A DNA stretch of 64,000 bases. It comes from Lepisosteus oculatus. Its lineage: Eukaryota; Chordata; Actinopteri; Semionotiformes; Lepisosteidae. The stretch is taken from contig NC_090699.1 in the NCBI RefSeq assembly GCF_040954835.1, forward strand, positions 15,369,817 through 15,433,816, in the 5' to 3' direction. Shown here in pieces: positions 35,886-48,400 of the stretch. Within the stretch, counting starts at the first letter, position 1, and every line of letters starts with the position of its first letter. A program made the position numbers and the translations under genes. The notes under the pieces were generated by a model. That model did not search any database and was not told the origin of the DNA. It worked only from the letters and a program-made list of their open reading frames with translations.

Positions 35886-36699
35886 ACAAGCCAAGGGGAT
35901 GAGAATGTCTGCCCCCGGGGCTAATTGCACAAGACTCATATAATTAACCTTAAGAGCTAAACGGATTTTTGACATAATAATGGAGGTGTTCTAGTCAGGC
36001 CGGAGAACGTCACCTCTGACCCGCGTCAATGTGTACAGGCTTTGTGACGAATACAGCCCTCCCGTACCCCTGCTGGGCTTCGAACCCTGGTCACTTGCAG
36101 GCTCCATGCATGTGCATCGCCACCTTCTGGACAGCGGGTAACTCCGCCAGCCCAGGTCCTCTGGCACGGGACAGTTGTACACTGTCAGAGGGGGGAGGCG
36201 CCACTTCTGCAAGGCTCCCAGTGCTCCGAGCCCCGTTACACCTTCCAGACCCAGGAAACATCCAGCATGAGTCTGAAATGGGACGTATATTTATTGCCTA
36301 TATCCTGCATGATGGTTTTACTGCTTAAGCAGGCTTTACCAACAGTTAAGATAGCTCAGCCTTAACCTACAGGTATGATAGCTCAGGATAAAACTGATTT
36401 GCTTTCACAGCTGCAGCCACCTCTTTCCTGCCACAGGGTGTTAAGAGTAGAAGTAATCATATATCAAAGAACAGGACAAACTCTGACAGAGTGATACGAC
36501 CTTCTCTCTGAGCTGGTAGATCAGCTCTTGCAGTGTCTGTGCTGCAGGGCAGACCCAGCGCCGCGGTGCTGTACTTACTGAGCTCAATAAAGCCTGCAGC
36601 CGCACAAGGCTGCCTCCTGCTCTTCTGCTGACGAATTGCCCACAGAGCTCATGTTGCTCGTCTCGGAGTCCTGCTGTATAAAGTATGTGGCTGAGCATG

Positions 36700-36865
36700 A
36701 CTGTTGTCTGCTGGTCCTGGAGATCTCTGATCCAGTCAGTGCAGGGACCCCAGCCCTGGTCCTGGAGATCTCTGATCCAGTCAGTGCAGGGACCCCAGCC
36801 CTGGTCCTGGAGATCTCTGATCCAGTCAGTATAGGGACCCCAGCCCTGGTCCTGGAGTATCCAGC
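36700..36865 (+). repeat. 45-bp tandem repeat, about 3.5 copies
   Basis: Unit 'ctggtcctggagatctctga' 'tccagtcagtgcagggaccc' 'cagcc'. Open in one frame because 45 is a multiple of three; not considered coding. Confidence 0.85.
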
Positions 36866-36929
36866 CCCAGTTCAGTTTGAAACTGAAGGTGATGGAAATA
36901 ACATCAAGAAATAATACTCCTTACACTTA

Positions 36930-37415
36930 AATAGAATTCTCCTGGACACTCCACTCAAAGTACTTTACAGGTAATGGGGATCCTCTCCACCACCAGTCTG
37001 CTCACACACACCAGCTCTCAGTGGGGAGGAGAGCAGAGTGATGAAGCCAGTTCAGAGAGGGGGGTTATTAGGAGGACATGACTGGTAAAGGCCAGGTGGA
37101 AATTTGACCAGGACTCTGGGGTAACACCTCTACTCTTTTCGAGAAACACCCTAGGATTTTTAATGACCACAGAGAGTCTGTTTTAAGTCTCATATGAAGG
37201 ATGACGCCTTTTTTACAGTATAGTGTCCCCATCACTATACTGGGGCATTAGGACCCACATAGACTGCAGGGTGAGCGCCCCCTACTGGCCCCACTAACAC
37301 CTCTTCCAGCAGCAACCACAGCTTTTCCCAGGATTCTCCCCTCCAGGTACTGACCAGACTCACACCTGCTGAGCTCCAGTGGGCTGCCTGCTGTGAGTTG
37401 CAAGGTGATACGGCT
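36930..37415 (-). repeat. SINE3-like element with 5S rRNA-derived head
   Basis: On the minus strand the head at about 37415-37330 resembles 5S rRNA: the plus-strand text 'ctccaggtactgaccagact', then 'cctgctgagctccagtgggc', aligns with the reverse complement of the 5S internal promoter region. The body contains 'gagcgccccctactggcccc' and ends near 36930 in 'tccactcaaagtactttaca'. Partial copies are at 26300, 46430 and 47840. Confidence 0.7.
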
Positions 37416-38199
37416 GCAGAAAGATTTTGATTTAGGACAGCTGAGGCTGATTGAATTTGGCTGCTGTCACCCCAGCTGAACTTTCATTGTAACTCCTTAT
37501 AACAGGGGTGCAAGAACAGTCAGGCTATAACAGTCCTGACATCAGCAAGCAAATTCTAAAAGCTATTCAATGCAAACACTGAAACAGCCCCACTGGTCAA
37601 GAATTATCCAGCACGTTCACTTAAGAGCTTTATTGTTCTGTGAATAATAATTACAAGGCATTGTGTTAGAAAACAAGTATTCATGGATCAAAGCTTTACA
37701 AAATCCACAACACACAAAATCATATTTACAGATCTACAGATTTACAGTCCACTCCAGAGCTCAAGGACTCTGACTAACTTGACTCTCAGAGGCAGATGCA
37801 AATCTTTACTGCTGAAAAATAAGCCCATTCTCAGAAATACATAATCCTCCACCGGTGAGCCCACACACTGGACCGACGCTGAAAGAAGGCAAACATACCA
37901 TTAAGGATGCTTTTAAAAGGGGAAATCGACCAATATGAGAAATATAGCTGCTTTCCTATATTAAATGTGAGTTCTGTTCATTGAGGAGTTTTATGGTGGA
38001 ATTTGTTGCAGAGATGAATCTTTCTTCTCTGCTTCTTGTCCCTCCTCGTTTCCCCTCTGCTCCAGTCCAGAAACGAGTGCAGGGCCGCAGTGCCACACCC
38101 AGCGAGGCAGAACGTCTGCTGGTCAGCACTCGGTTCGGACCTGCTCGCACTGTCCGATAACCCTGAGACTTGAGCACACCTTTACAGAACTTGACAGAT

Positions 38200-38412
38200 C
38201 TCATCCATCCTTTCCTAACCACTTTATTCAGACACAGATTACACACACTCACACCAGGGCCACATTTCCCAGAAGCCTATTCAGCTTTGGGCTGGAGAAA
38301 ACCCCCTTGAACGGGGGAGAACATGCAAACTCCACACAGACAGCACCTCAGGAACTGAACTCAGGGCCCCAGCGCAGCCAGACAGCAATGCTGACCACTA
38401 CGTCACCCTGCT
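38200..38412 (-). repeat. tRNA-derived SINE copy
   Basis: 'catcctttcctaaccacttt' tail, 'acatgcaaactccacacaga' body and head 'gaccactacgtcaccctgct'. Confidence 0.75.
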
Positions 38413-38856
38413 TCCCCCCAAGGGATCTCTCCTCTGCTATAAATACAATAATAACAAAGGAAAATATCACATTTCAATAAACAGACTCCTTTCAAAAAAT
38501 CCCTGCACCACACATAGGAGCCTGGGAGAGGGTAGCACAGATTTGCATTTCAGCATCCCCGACCCCAAAACACAACCGCAAAAAAAACCCCATATCGAGC
38601 AGCTACCATTTCCACTCCAGACAATGAAAAAGCCTTTCACCCATCAGCAGTGGAGAGAGATAACGAACAGTAATACAGGTGACATTTCTGTGTCTTTAAC
38701 TCTCTCCCTCGCCTTTGGCGATCAATAGATCAATAGATCTCTCACGCTTATTTCACTGGCTTCCTGTATTTGGGTGTAGCCAGCCGCAGCTTTGAAGTGA
38801 ACTGGAGAACAGAACCAGCGCAGACCAGACAAGCAATGACGGTCTGACCATCATGG

Positions 38857-39330
38857 TGTAACGAACAGTTCTTTCCGGACCCTATGCGGACGACACAATC
38901 CGACGAAGTGGGGGAACACTGGGGAAACGTCATGCAGGAATACGGGGCAGAAGACAGGGGGGCGTGTCCAAGGTGCGCTGGTGCACGGGGGAGGCGTGGC
39001 CGAGGCGAACAATCCAAGAGTAATCCTTAGGGAAAATCCAAAAACACACGAGAAAGTCCAAAACCAGGAGATCCATCAGAACAAGAATTAAAAACCACGA
39101 AGACCGGGTCGGAACCGGCGGACAGGGACAAGGAACAGGGGTTAAAACCTTAACGGGACCAGGCGCTTCCTGGTCCCGGACTCGCACGATATGGAAATCA
39201 GATGCAGAGCCCGGAAGAGCGTCAGCGCCTGGCTTTTAAGGTGGCATGGGAATAGGGAACAGGTGCAGAGAATAAAGTCTTAGTGAAAGGGCTGGAGCAC
39301 CCTTAAGGAGGGGGGACTATAATCGTGACA
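38857..39330 (-). mobile_element. Solo LTR (474 bp) with 5-bp target duplication
   Basis: Starts TGTAACGA and ends TCGTGACA, so the ends form an imperfect inverted TGT.ACGA terminus. It is flanked on both sides by CATGG (38852-38856 and 39331-39335), the 5-bp duplication expected of LTR retrotransposons. No internal gag/pol region is present, so it is probably a recombination remnant. It lies about 100 bp downstream of the butyrophilin-like stop codon. Strand is a guess from AT-rich TATA-like text on the minus strand. Confidence 0.7.
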
Positions 39331-39429
39331 CATGGTTTCTGCATGAACATTCCCACTGCTGGGATACGCGCACCCTTGACACTGGATAAAGGATAATAAG
39401 AGCTATGACTGAGATCACCCTGGCTGTGT

Positions 39430-42400
39430 TTAGTCTATATAGCTGGCAGGAGGCACCAGCACGAGGGTTTTATGATTGAAGGTACAGAAGACGGGATAGA
39501 TCTTCTCCCCCTGATTCAAGACCATGTCAGTGAAAGTGTAGATGTGAGTCCTGGACTCCGCATTGTAAAAGGAGACCTGTCTCTCCTCGATATCCACACA
39601 CACCCCCAGCCTCCTGGGCTGCTGCCTCCAAGGAATATTGGTTTTAGGGTCAGTGAGAGCAGAGAGCTGAGGATAATCCCAGCCCAGAGCCCAGGACCCT
39701 GTCTGAGGAGAGAAGCTGAAGTCTCCCTTCCTCTCCGCAGACTCTCTGCTCACTCCTGTTCTCCACCAGTCATTCATCTCCACCTCCCAGTAGTGTCTCC
39801 CAGAGGTGAAGCCCTGCCTGGCCAGGACACAGGGCTGGGAATCGAATCTCTGTGGGCTGGGAGGAAGGTCCTGCTCCTGTCCCAGGCTCACTCTCCTCCC
39901 ATCCTCAGACAGGGACAGATTACAGTGAGCAGTGTCAGGGGCCAGAGTCACATCCGCTGTGGGGATGAAACAGGAGAGGTCAGGAGGACTGGGAATCTCT
40001 GGTCTGTGAGCTATCCAGCCATCCAGTGCTGGTAACATACACCCACCCACTCACCCACCACTGGGACTGGTCTCAAAAACCCCCGACACCAGGAGTTTAA
40101 AACTACCGTAGTGTGTGACAACAGCAGAGTGAGTGCTGTGTGTTTAGCAGATGGGACCTACCTGCAGCACTGCGCAGCCACTGCCACTCTGAAACACAGA
40201 GATACAGGCACTGTTAGTCACAGACACACACTGAACACAGAGATACAGACACTGTTAGTCACAGACACACTAGAACACAGAGATACAGACACTGTTAATC
40301 ACAGACACACACTGAACACAGAGATACAGACACTGTTAATCACTGACACACTGAATACAGAGATACAGACACTGTTAATCACAGACACACACTGAACACA
40401 GAGATACAGACACTGTTAATCACAGACACACACTGAACACAGAGATACAGACATTGTTAATCACAGACGCACACTGGAACACAGAGATACAGACACTGTT
40501 GATCACAGACACACACTGAACACAGAGATACAGACACTGTTAGTCACAGACACACACTGAACACAGAGATACAGACACTGTTAGTCACAGACACACACTG
40601 AACACAGAGATACAGACATTGTTAATCACAGACGCACACTGGAACACAGAGATACAGACACTGTTAATCACAGACACACACTGAACACAGAGATACAGAC
40701 ACTGTTAGTCACAGACACACACTGAACACAGAGATACAGACACTGTTAATCACTGACACACTGAATACAGAGATACAGACACTGTTAATCACAGACACAC
40801 ACTGAACACAGAGATACAGACATTGTTAATCACAGACGCACACTGGAACACAGAGATACAGACACTGTTGATCACAGACACACACTGAACACAGAGATAC
40901 AGACACTGTTAGTCACAGACACACACTGAACACAGAGATACAGACACTGTTAGTCACAGACACACACTGAACACAGAGATACAGACATTGTTAATCACAG
41001 ACGCACACTGGAACACAGAGATACAGACACTGTTGATCACAGACACACACTGAACACAGAGATACAGACACTGTTAATCACAGACACACACTGAACACAG
41101 AGATAGAGACACCGTTAATCACAGACACACACTGAACACAGAGATACAGACACCGTTAATCACAGACACACACTGAACACAGAGATACAGACACTGTTAA
41201 TCACAGACACACACTGAACACAGAGATACAGACACTGTTAATCACAGACACACACTGAACACAGAGATACAGACACTGTTAATCACAGACACACACTGAA
41301 CACGGAGATACAGACACCGTTAATCACAGACACACACTGAACACAGAGATACAGACACCGTTAATCACAGACACACACTGAACACAGAGATACAGACACT
41401 GTTAATCACAGACACACACTGAACACAGAGATACAGACACTGTTAATCACAGACACACACTGAACACAGAGATACAGACGCCGTTAATCACAGACACACA
41501 CTGAACACAGAGATACAGACACCGTTAATCACAGACACACACTGAACACAGAGATACAGACACTGTTAATCACAGACACACACTGAACACAGAGATACAG
41601 ACACAGTTAGTCACAGACACACACTGGACACAGAGATACAGACACTGTTAATCACAGACACACACTGAACACGGAGATACAGACACTGTTGATCACAGAC
41701 ACACACTGAACACAGAGATACAGACACTGTTAATCACAGACACACACTGAACCCGGAGATACAGACACTGTTGATCACAGACACACTGAACACAGAGATA
41801 CAGACACTGTTAGTCACAGACACACACTGAACACAGAGATACAGACACTGTTAGTCACAGACACACACTGAACACGGAGATACAGACACTGTTGATCACA
41901 GACACACACTGAGCACGGAGATACAGACACTAATAGTCACAGACACACACTGGACTCCACGCCGTATGACGTACGATGTCAGTACAGTCAGTGCTGACGG
42001 GTCTGGCGGTCAGTACTGTCTGTAGTAGATAGCCATTCAAAGACTAATTACACCAATCCGCTTATCTGTGCAGACTGTGAAAGCTCATGCCTGCAGTACA
42101 GAAATCTACCATCACCGTTCCAGCAGAATGAAAATCAGAGTCTAAATTGGCCAGTAAACCAGAAGAAGATTAGACAAGAGGGGAGAAGAGTCTCACAAGG
42201 CCTTCAGCTGCATGTGTAGATCTTGTGTCCAGTGAAATAGTCCTGAAACCCAGGACAGAGGGACAAGCTCAAGCAGCTGGAGACACGGATGGTCCGGAAG
42301 CTGGTGACAGGAGATGGGATATAGAAGAGTGTCAGGGATGGCGTCAGGAGCACCTGGTGGGACCCTATGCGGCACTGAGACTGTAGGTAGCTACTGATGG

Positions 42401-45400
42401 TCGTCCAAATCCCAAAGGCAAAAGGCAAACGTCGTAGTCGAGGGAGGAGAGCTAGGTCGGGTATCCCAAGAGTCAGGTCGAGAGCATCCGAATCCAAAAC
42501 GAGAGACGATACGAAGGCGAAGCAGGAGGAAAACAAGGTTGGGGGGCCAGAAATCAAGTCGAGTGGAGCTTACACGCAGAAGAGAAAGCCAAGGGTTATT
42601 CTCAATAGTGAGCGGGGACTGAACAGAGTGAGAGGGTATAAATAGGGAAGAGTGTGAGAATGACAACTGATTCATTAGTGCGCGGGTGGTGGCGGCGAGG
42701 GGTGCTCGTAGGAATGCGGTTCACAACAGAGAGCTGGTGACTGGTGATACGATCGTCCCTGTCACCCGTCAGAAGTTGTGCTTCCCTGCACGGTGTACTT
42801 ACGCAGTTCTGGAATGGGCCTCTCTTCATCTGTAAGGACGACAGGAGAGAGTCAGCACTGAGCCGTAGGACGCTAGTGGACACTGGACACTGACCAGCAT
42901 AGGTAAGATATCGGCTCTGGCCAGCAGGTCATGCAATTGCGGACAGATGAGAAGGGCCACAGTATCTGTCCTGTATACATCACATTCCTGATACACGGTA
43001 AATAGCTACAGTACATTACTTTCAACGTGCTGCCATGCTACTTCCTTAAAAGTGTTCAAAGCACACTTGTGTCGGCAGTAAGACAGTGAATGAGTGAGCC
43101 TGATGAAGCGCGCTGTGAAGACGTTGTTTGTGGGGGCACAATCTGTGGAAAGACAACACTGATGTGCACACATTTGCACTGACACAGCACTGCACCCAAA
43201 GAAGACGCTTCCCAGTGGACGAAGGTGTCTCACCTCAGGGTCCGCTCCACACAGCGTTCACATAGCATTCTGGGTAATTTACCACTCACTACAGGGCCAA
43301 TTTTCCCATTTACCTCCCAGCATGTGGACTGTGGGAGGAAACCAGAGCACGGGGACGAAACTCACATGAACAGGGGAGAGCATGCAAACTCCACACAGAT
43401 GGTACCCTAGGAATTGAACCCAGGGTCCCAGCGCTGCGAGGCAGCAGTGATAACCACTGCCCCACCATGCCTCCCCTGTAGGATCTACTACACTCTATTT
43501 TTAAATGAATGTGATAAACATTTAAAACTTCTTCAGATGTGAGCAGATGCAGGCAGGACTGTCCATCCTGTATTTCAGTATTTCACACTTTCAAGGAGAA
43601 AACAGCCCAGCTTTATGACAATCCCTCCCTGGCCCTGACTGTTCTGCCCGGGAAACTGTTTATGAAACCAGGGAAATTATATGATCTCAAATAAAATGGG
43701 CTATTCACAACCCGAGAACTGACTGCAGTTGTTCATTCTGAGAACTTGCACTTCAAAGATTCTCCACATGACGCAGCTCTTATCTGGATCCCTCATACTA
43801 AGCCAACGGCCTCTGCAGCTCTCCCAGACCCAGGTGAGTCACTGCCCATGGACAGTCCTGCAGGGCTTTCCCACACAGGGAGATGGAGTGACATTCTCAA
43901 ATAAATAAATAAACTCTATTTCAAAGAAAGGCATCTCAAAACACTAAACATTCTCACAATCTGTACAGGTGCTAACACATTATGAAACAACCATCAAAAT
44001 AAAAGCTTTCTGAAAGAGGTGATTGTCCTTTTTCAACCAGTGCAAGTGGATGATGTGGCCAGATTTGCGCAACGAAAGAGTCCCTCCCAGCCAAACCACT
44101 GGCTCTTGTGATACCTAACGGATACCAGGATATCGCAAGTTTGGAATTTTATCTCACTTAGAAAATACAACAATTAAAGCCCTGACGTGTTAAAGAGCTG
44201 GGCAGAAACAGTTCACAGTAATCACATTCTTCTTCAGCCAATTCAGGGTTTGACTACGGGCTCGGCTGGAACAAAAACCAACAGGCGTGTGGGTCACCAG
44301 GACCAGGACTGGGAACAACTGGTTCAGATAGTACAGTGTATTCTGGGAGATGTAGTTTTAAGACAATGTTCACAGGGGGCAGCCCTTGTCTTCCCCTGAC
44401 TGACACACTGTGGTGATGGGGTGAGCACCTCCCTGGGCCTGGGCCAGGAACACTGACACGACACCAGGAACAAGAGTCTTTGATGGCAGATCATTTACTG
44501 TGCCTTTATCTTCAGAAGGAGAAAGACCTACCTGCAGCACTGCACAGCCACTGCCACTCTGAAACACAGAGATACAGACACTGTTAATCACAGACACACA
44601 CTGAACACAGAGATACACACACTGTTGGTCACAGACACACTAGAACACAGAGATACAGACCCACACTGGAACACAGAGATCCAGACACTGTTAATCACAG
44701 ACACACACTGAACACAGAGATACAGACATTGTTAATCACAGACACACACTGAACACAGAGATACAGACACAGTTAGTTACAGACACACTAGAACACAGAG
44801 ATCCAGACACTGTTAATCACAGACATGCACTGAACATAGAGATACAGACACTGTTAATCACAGACACACACTGGAACACAGAGATCCAGACACTGTTAAT
44901 CACAGACACACACTGAACACAGAGATACAAACACCGTTAATCACAGACACACACTGAACACAGAGATACAGACACCGTTAATCACAGACACACACTGAAC
45001 ACAGAGATACAGACACAGTTAGTCACAGACACACACTGGAACAGAGATACAGACACTGTTAATCACAGACTGGAACACAGAGACATAGAGTCTGTTGACA
45101 GGATGCCAGCAGCATACGTACGGGATTTGGGGATTGGGGCACGCTTCACGGCATCTGTAAAGAGAAGAGTGGATCCTTGTTTAGGACATTCAAGAATGAC
45201 TCTGTTTAGAGTTTTCACTAATCTGTATGGTGGGGCAGTGGTGAGCACTGCTGCTTCACATTGCTGGGGCTTTGGGCTCAGTTCTGGACCCGGGGTGCTG
45301 TCCATGTGGAGTTTGTATGTTACCCTTGTGTTCCTGTGGGCTCCCTCCTGGTGCTCCAGTTTCCTCCCAGAGTCCGGAGACATACTGGCAGGTTAATTGG

Positions 45401-48400
45401 CCAGTAGAGGATGCGGTTAGAGAAAGGGTGGCTGGGTAATGTAGAGGATAGAGGGCAGAACCACGGGTTGCTCTCTCCCTGGAGAGGACACCGACCCGGA
45501 TCCCAGCTTCCTCAAGAGCCATCTGGAGAAGATGCTGGGATCCACGATCTACTAACTACCCAGCAGGCCAGGACAGCGACACATCTTCCTCCAGGAGGAG
45601 GGAGGACTTACCCAGTTCTCTCTGGATGACAGGAAGGCCTGCAAGAAAGGAGATGACCAATGACACTCAGGTTTCCTTACACACTGTACCTAACTGCCCA
45701 ATACCAGCACAGAATTAATAACAAGATGGATGGATGTTGCCTGTTATGCCTTCCGGCATGTAGTTTATATTGTTTTTTTACAGGACAGGGGTGGTAGCCT
45801 TGTGCCCAACCTCCAACAAGGAGGACCTGGCACCTGACATGGGACACAAACCCACTACCTTGAGATTATGGGTCTCGTGCTCTACCAACAGAGCTAGTCT
45901 GGGGCCATAATTACAAGAGGTTACTTAGAAAATAGAGACCGCTGTATAACGACAGATAAATACTGCTTTAAATATGCACGGTGGCATATGTAACTGTGTT
46001 CAGAAGCGTTCTTCTTACTTTAAATACACTAAGAAGGTAAACAAAAATACCTCAGTGTGGTCTTTTTTTCCAGAAAAGAAGCTTCACTCACCCTCAAAAA
46101 CACTTCAGGGACTCGTGCCTGAAATTCCAACAGACTGACAAAAAAACAACATTCCATATGTCTTTATTGAAATACTTACTTATCAGTTTCTCCTCCCCTG
46201 GTAAGAAAACATAGACACTAGAGTGAGTGGCACAGGATGAGGACCACAAGAGATAAAACATTTTAACCTTAAACAGCCCTAAAAATCTTCTTCTATACTT
46301 ACACTTACACTTACACTCATCTTATATACCACACTTACCACAGGCCCCTGGGGAGACTGTGGCCCAGTGCGCAGGAACTACAGTGCTAGGCACTCACACT
46401 GTCTGTCTCTGGTATATTATTATTTTACCCCCAATCACTACACAGAGGCATTAGGACCCACACAGACCACAGGGTGAGCGCCCCCTACTGGTCCCACAGA
46501 CCACAGTAGGAGTCATGCACAGGGATCAGCTCTACTGGAGATGAGCTCTGTTAGGGCTCCTGAGCACCCTTGTATGCGCCTCTTTCTAAACGAACCAGGG
46601 CACATAGATAGTCCTGCTAGAACCTTTTGAAAAAGAGGACATCTGGTCTATGAGAACGCATCTTCAGCATCATCATCTTGTGAAATTCTACAAAACGCTC
46701 CACGCGACGGATCAGATGTGCAATACAAAGGCGATCTTCTGTCTTTCTCTGTTATCCCTGGTAGAGATGAGCCTGGATTGAGCTCTTGACATGCAGCCAT
46801 TAGACTTGACCCCTGTTCTATCAGTCTTCATACTGAAACCTTTTTCTTGGAGAACACCCGTCACCTTAAGTGAGAGCATTTTCAGCAGCAGGTCGAACTC
46901 TACAAATTGCCCAGCATGGCGGCTCATGAGCACTTAGCTCATTGACTGGCCTTTGGCAATGTTGAGACGTTAAGACTCTGTGGCAGTGTTTGTGGGGTGA
47001 CATGAGCACACTGAGTAAGAGTTCTGCACACTGCTCTCCGGGGCTTTCGAAATACAAAGGAGCCCCTCTGCGTGGTCAAGAAGATGGGATGCTCAAAGAT
47101 GCCCATTCATAGAGCAATTCCTTAGGGATATCAAGTGATATCACACACATCCATCGGACAAAAACTCGGAACTAGATGCATCTGAAGAGAGAGATGTGTT
47201 TTTAAGTGCAGGGGCTGATTCTGGAGGCAGTCTTGTGCACTGATCCTTACTCAGACTGAAATGAGTATTTAGCAGCACATAGCCCACCCTGCTTGGAGAA
47301 GATAAATCATTGGGTTGGCTACAGTTCTTTACGTGATATCTGTACAGAGCCATATGGAAACTCTTGTTCTCAAGAGCAGGGTGTCCTGTGCTGCTCGTGA
47401 ACTGTCATGCAGTGGTGTTTAAACCCCTCCTCACACAGACAATCAGACACACATCTCTAATGAGCACATACTGTCCATTCTCCTCCACTGGATCACCAGA
47501 AGTGCTGACGCTGCTACAGTCACAGCTGCTGTTACACAGAGAGCCACCATCCATCCAGAGGGTTCAGGGAAAAAGTCTCCTGGAAAACAGCACAGGAATG
47601 TGATCCCACAGGAATGACAGACAAGCCATCGGCTAGTATCATGAATCCCACTGTAGAGCACTTTTCACCCCAAAGAGCATCAGATAAAGATGAGGACCAT
47701 TTCATCCACCAGTGAAGCAAAGCTCCACCTTGTGGCCAATGTGCACAACAATATCCCCGATTCACGGCAGGATCATTTTGAAAAATGAAACATTTCGTGA
47801 ACAGCTGGAATAAAAGGGAATATTAGGGAAAGTCAGAGTACAAGATCGGTTTTGGGTTTAGCTGGGAGGTCAGGATTGACACCTCCAGTCTTTCAATCTG
47901 TTGTCCTGGGAGCTGCATCTTTAATGACCAGGTAAGTCAGGACCAGCAGCAGAACATTCCCATCGGAAGAACAACACCTTCTCTTCAGCACTGTATCCCC
48001 TCTCACTATACTGCAGTGCTGATTTGGAAATTCCAGTGCAGATGGAAGAGAGCACCCCCTACTGGCCCACCAACGCCCATTGCAGCAAGGTTTTCTTTAC
48101 AATTATGACATGCCAGGACTGCCCAGGCCCAGCCTTGCTCAGCTCCTGAGTTCCAGAGAGATCAAGCTCTGAAGATGTAAGGAATAACAGGAGGCAATTA
48201 TGAACAGGACGGATGTGCAGTGGTTGATATGGCTGCCTTACACTGCCTGGGTCCTGGGATCAGTTCCTGGGGTGCTATCTGCGTGGAGTTTGTATGTTCC
48301 CCTTGTGTTTCCTCCCACAGTCTAAACACATGCTGGTAGATTATTGGACATCTAGGAAAACTGGCCCCGATGTGGGTGTGTCTGTGTCTGTCTGCCTTGG

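Larger units (their letters stand above)
34822..39429. other. Intergenic between TRIM exon and butyrophilin-like gene
   Basis: Repeat-dominated: SINEs at 35003 and 38200, a LINE fragment at 35600, a 45-bp tandem repeat at 36700, a SINE3-like element at 36930 and a solo LTR at 38857. The minus-strand ORF at 37956-38252 has no recognisable domain. No missing TRIM exon was found on the plus strand. Confidence 0.6.

Noticed and set aside
34244-39956. Joining the TRIM RING/B-box exon to the B30.2 exon as one gene
   Set aside because: They lie on opposite strands, and the B30.2 exon joins in phase to the Ig/TM exons on the minus strand.
39472-40035. 187-codon plus-strand ORF
   Set aside because: Antisense shadow of the B30.2 exon, which has clear family motifs on the minus strand.
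42310-42725. Second solo LTR
   Set aside because: Text resembles an LTR leader, but no matching target duplication or terminal motif could be found; kept only as a low-confidence repeat.
45760-45907. Functional tRNA gene with CAT loop
   Set aside because: A and B boxes are present, but the acceptor arms do not pair and a SINE-like body follows.
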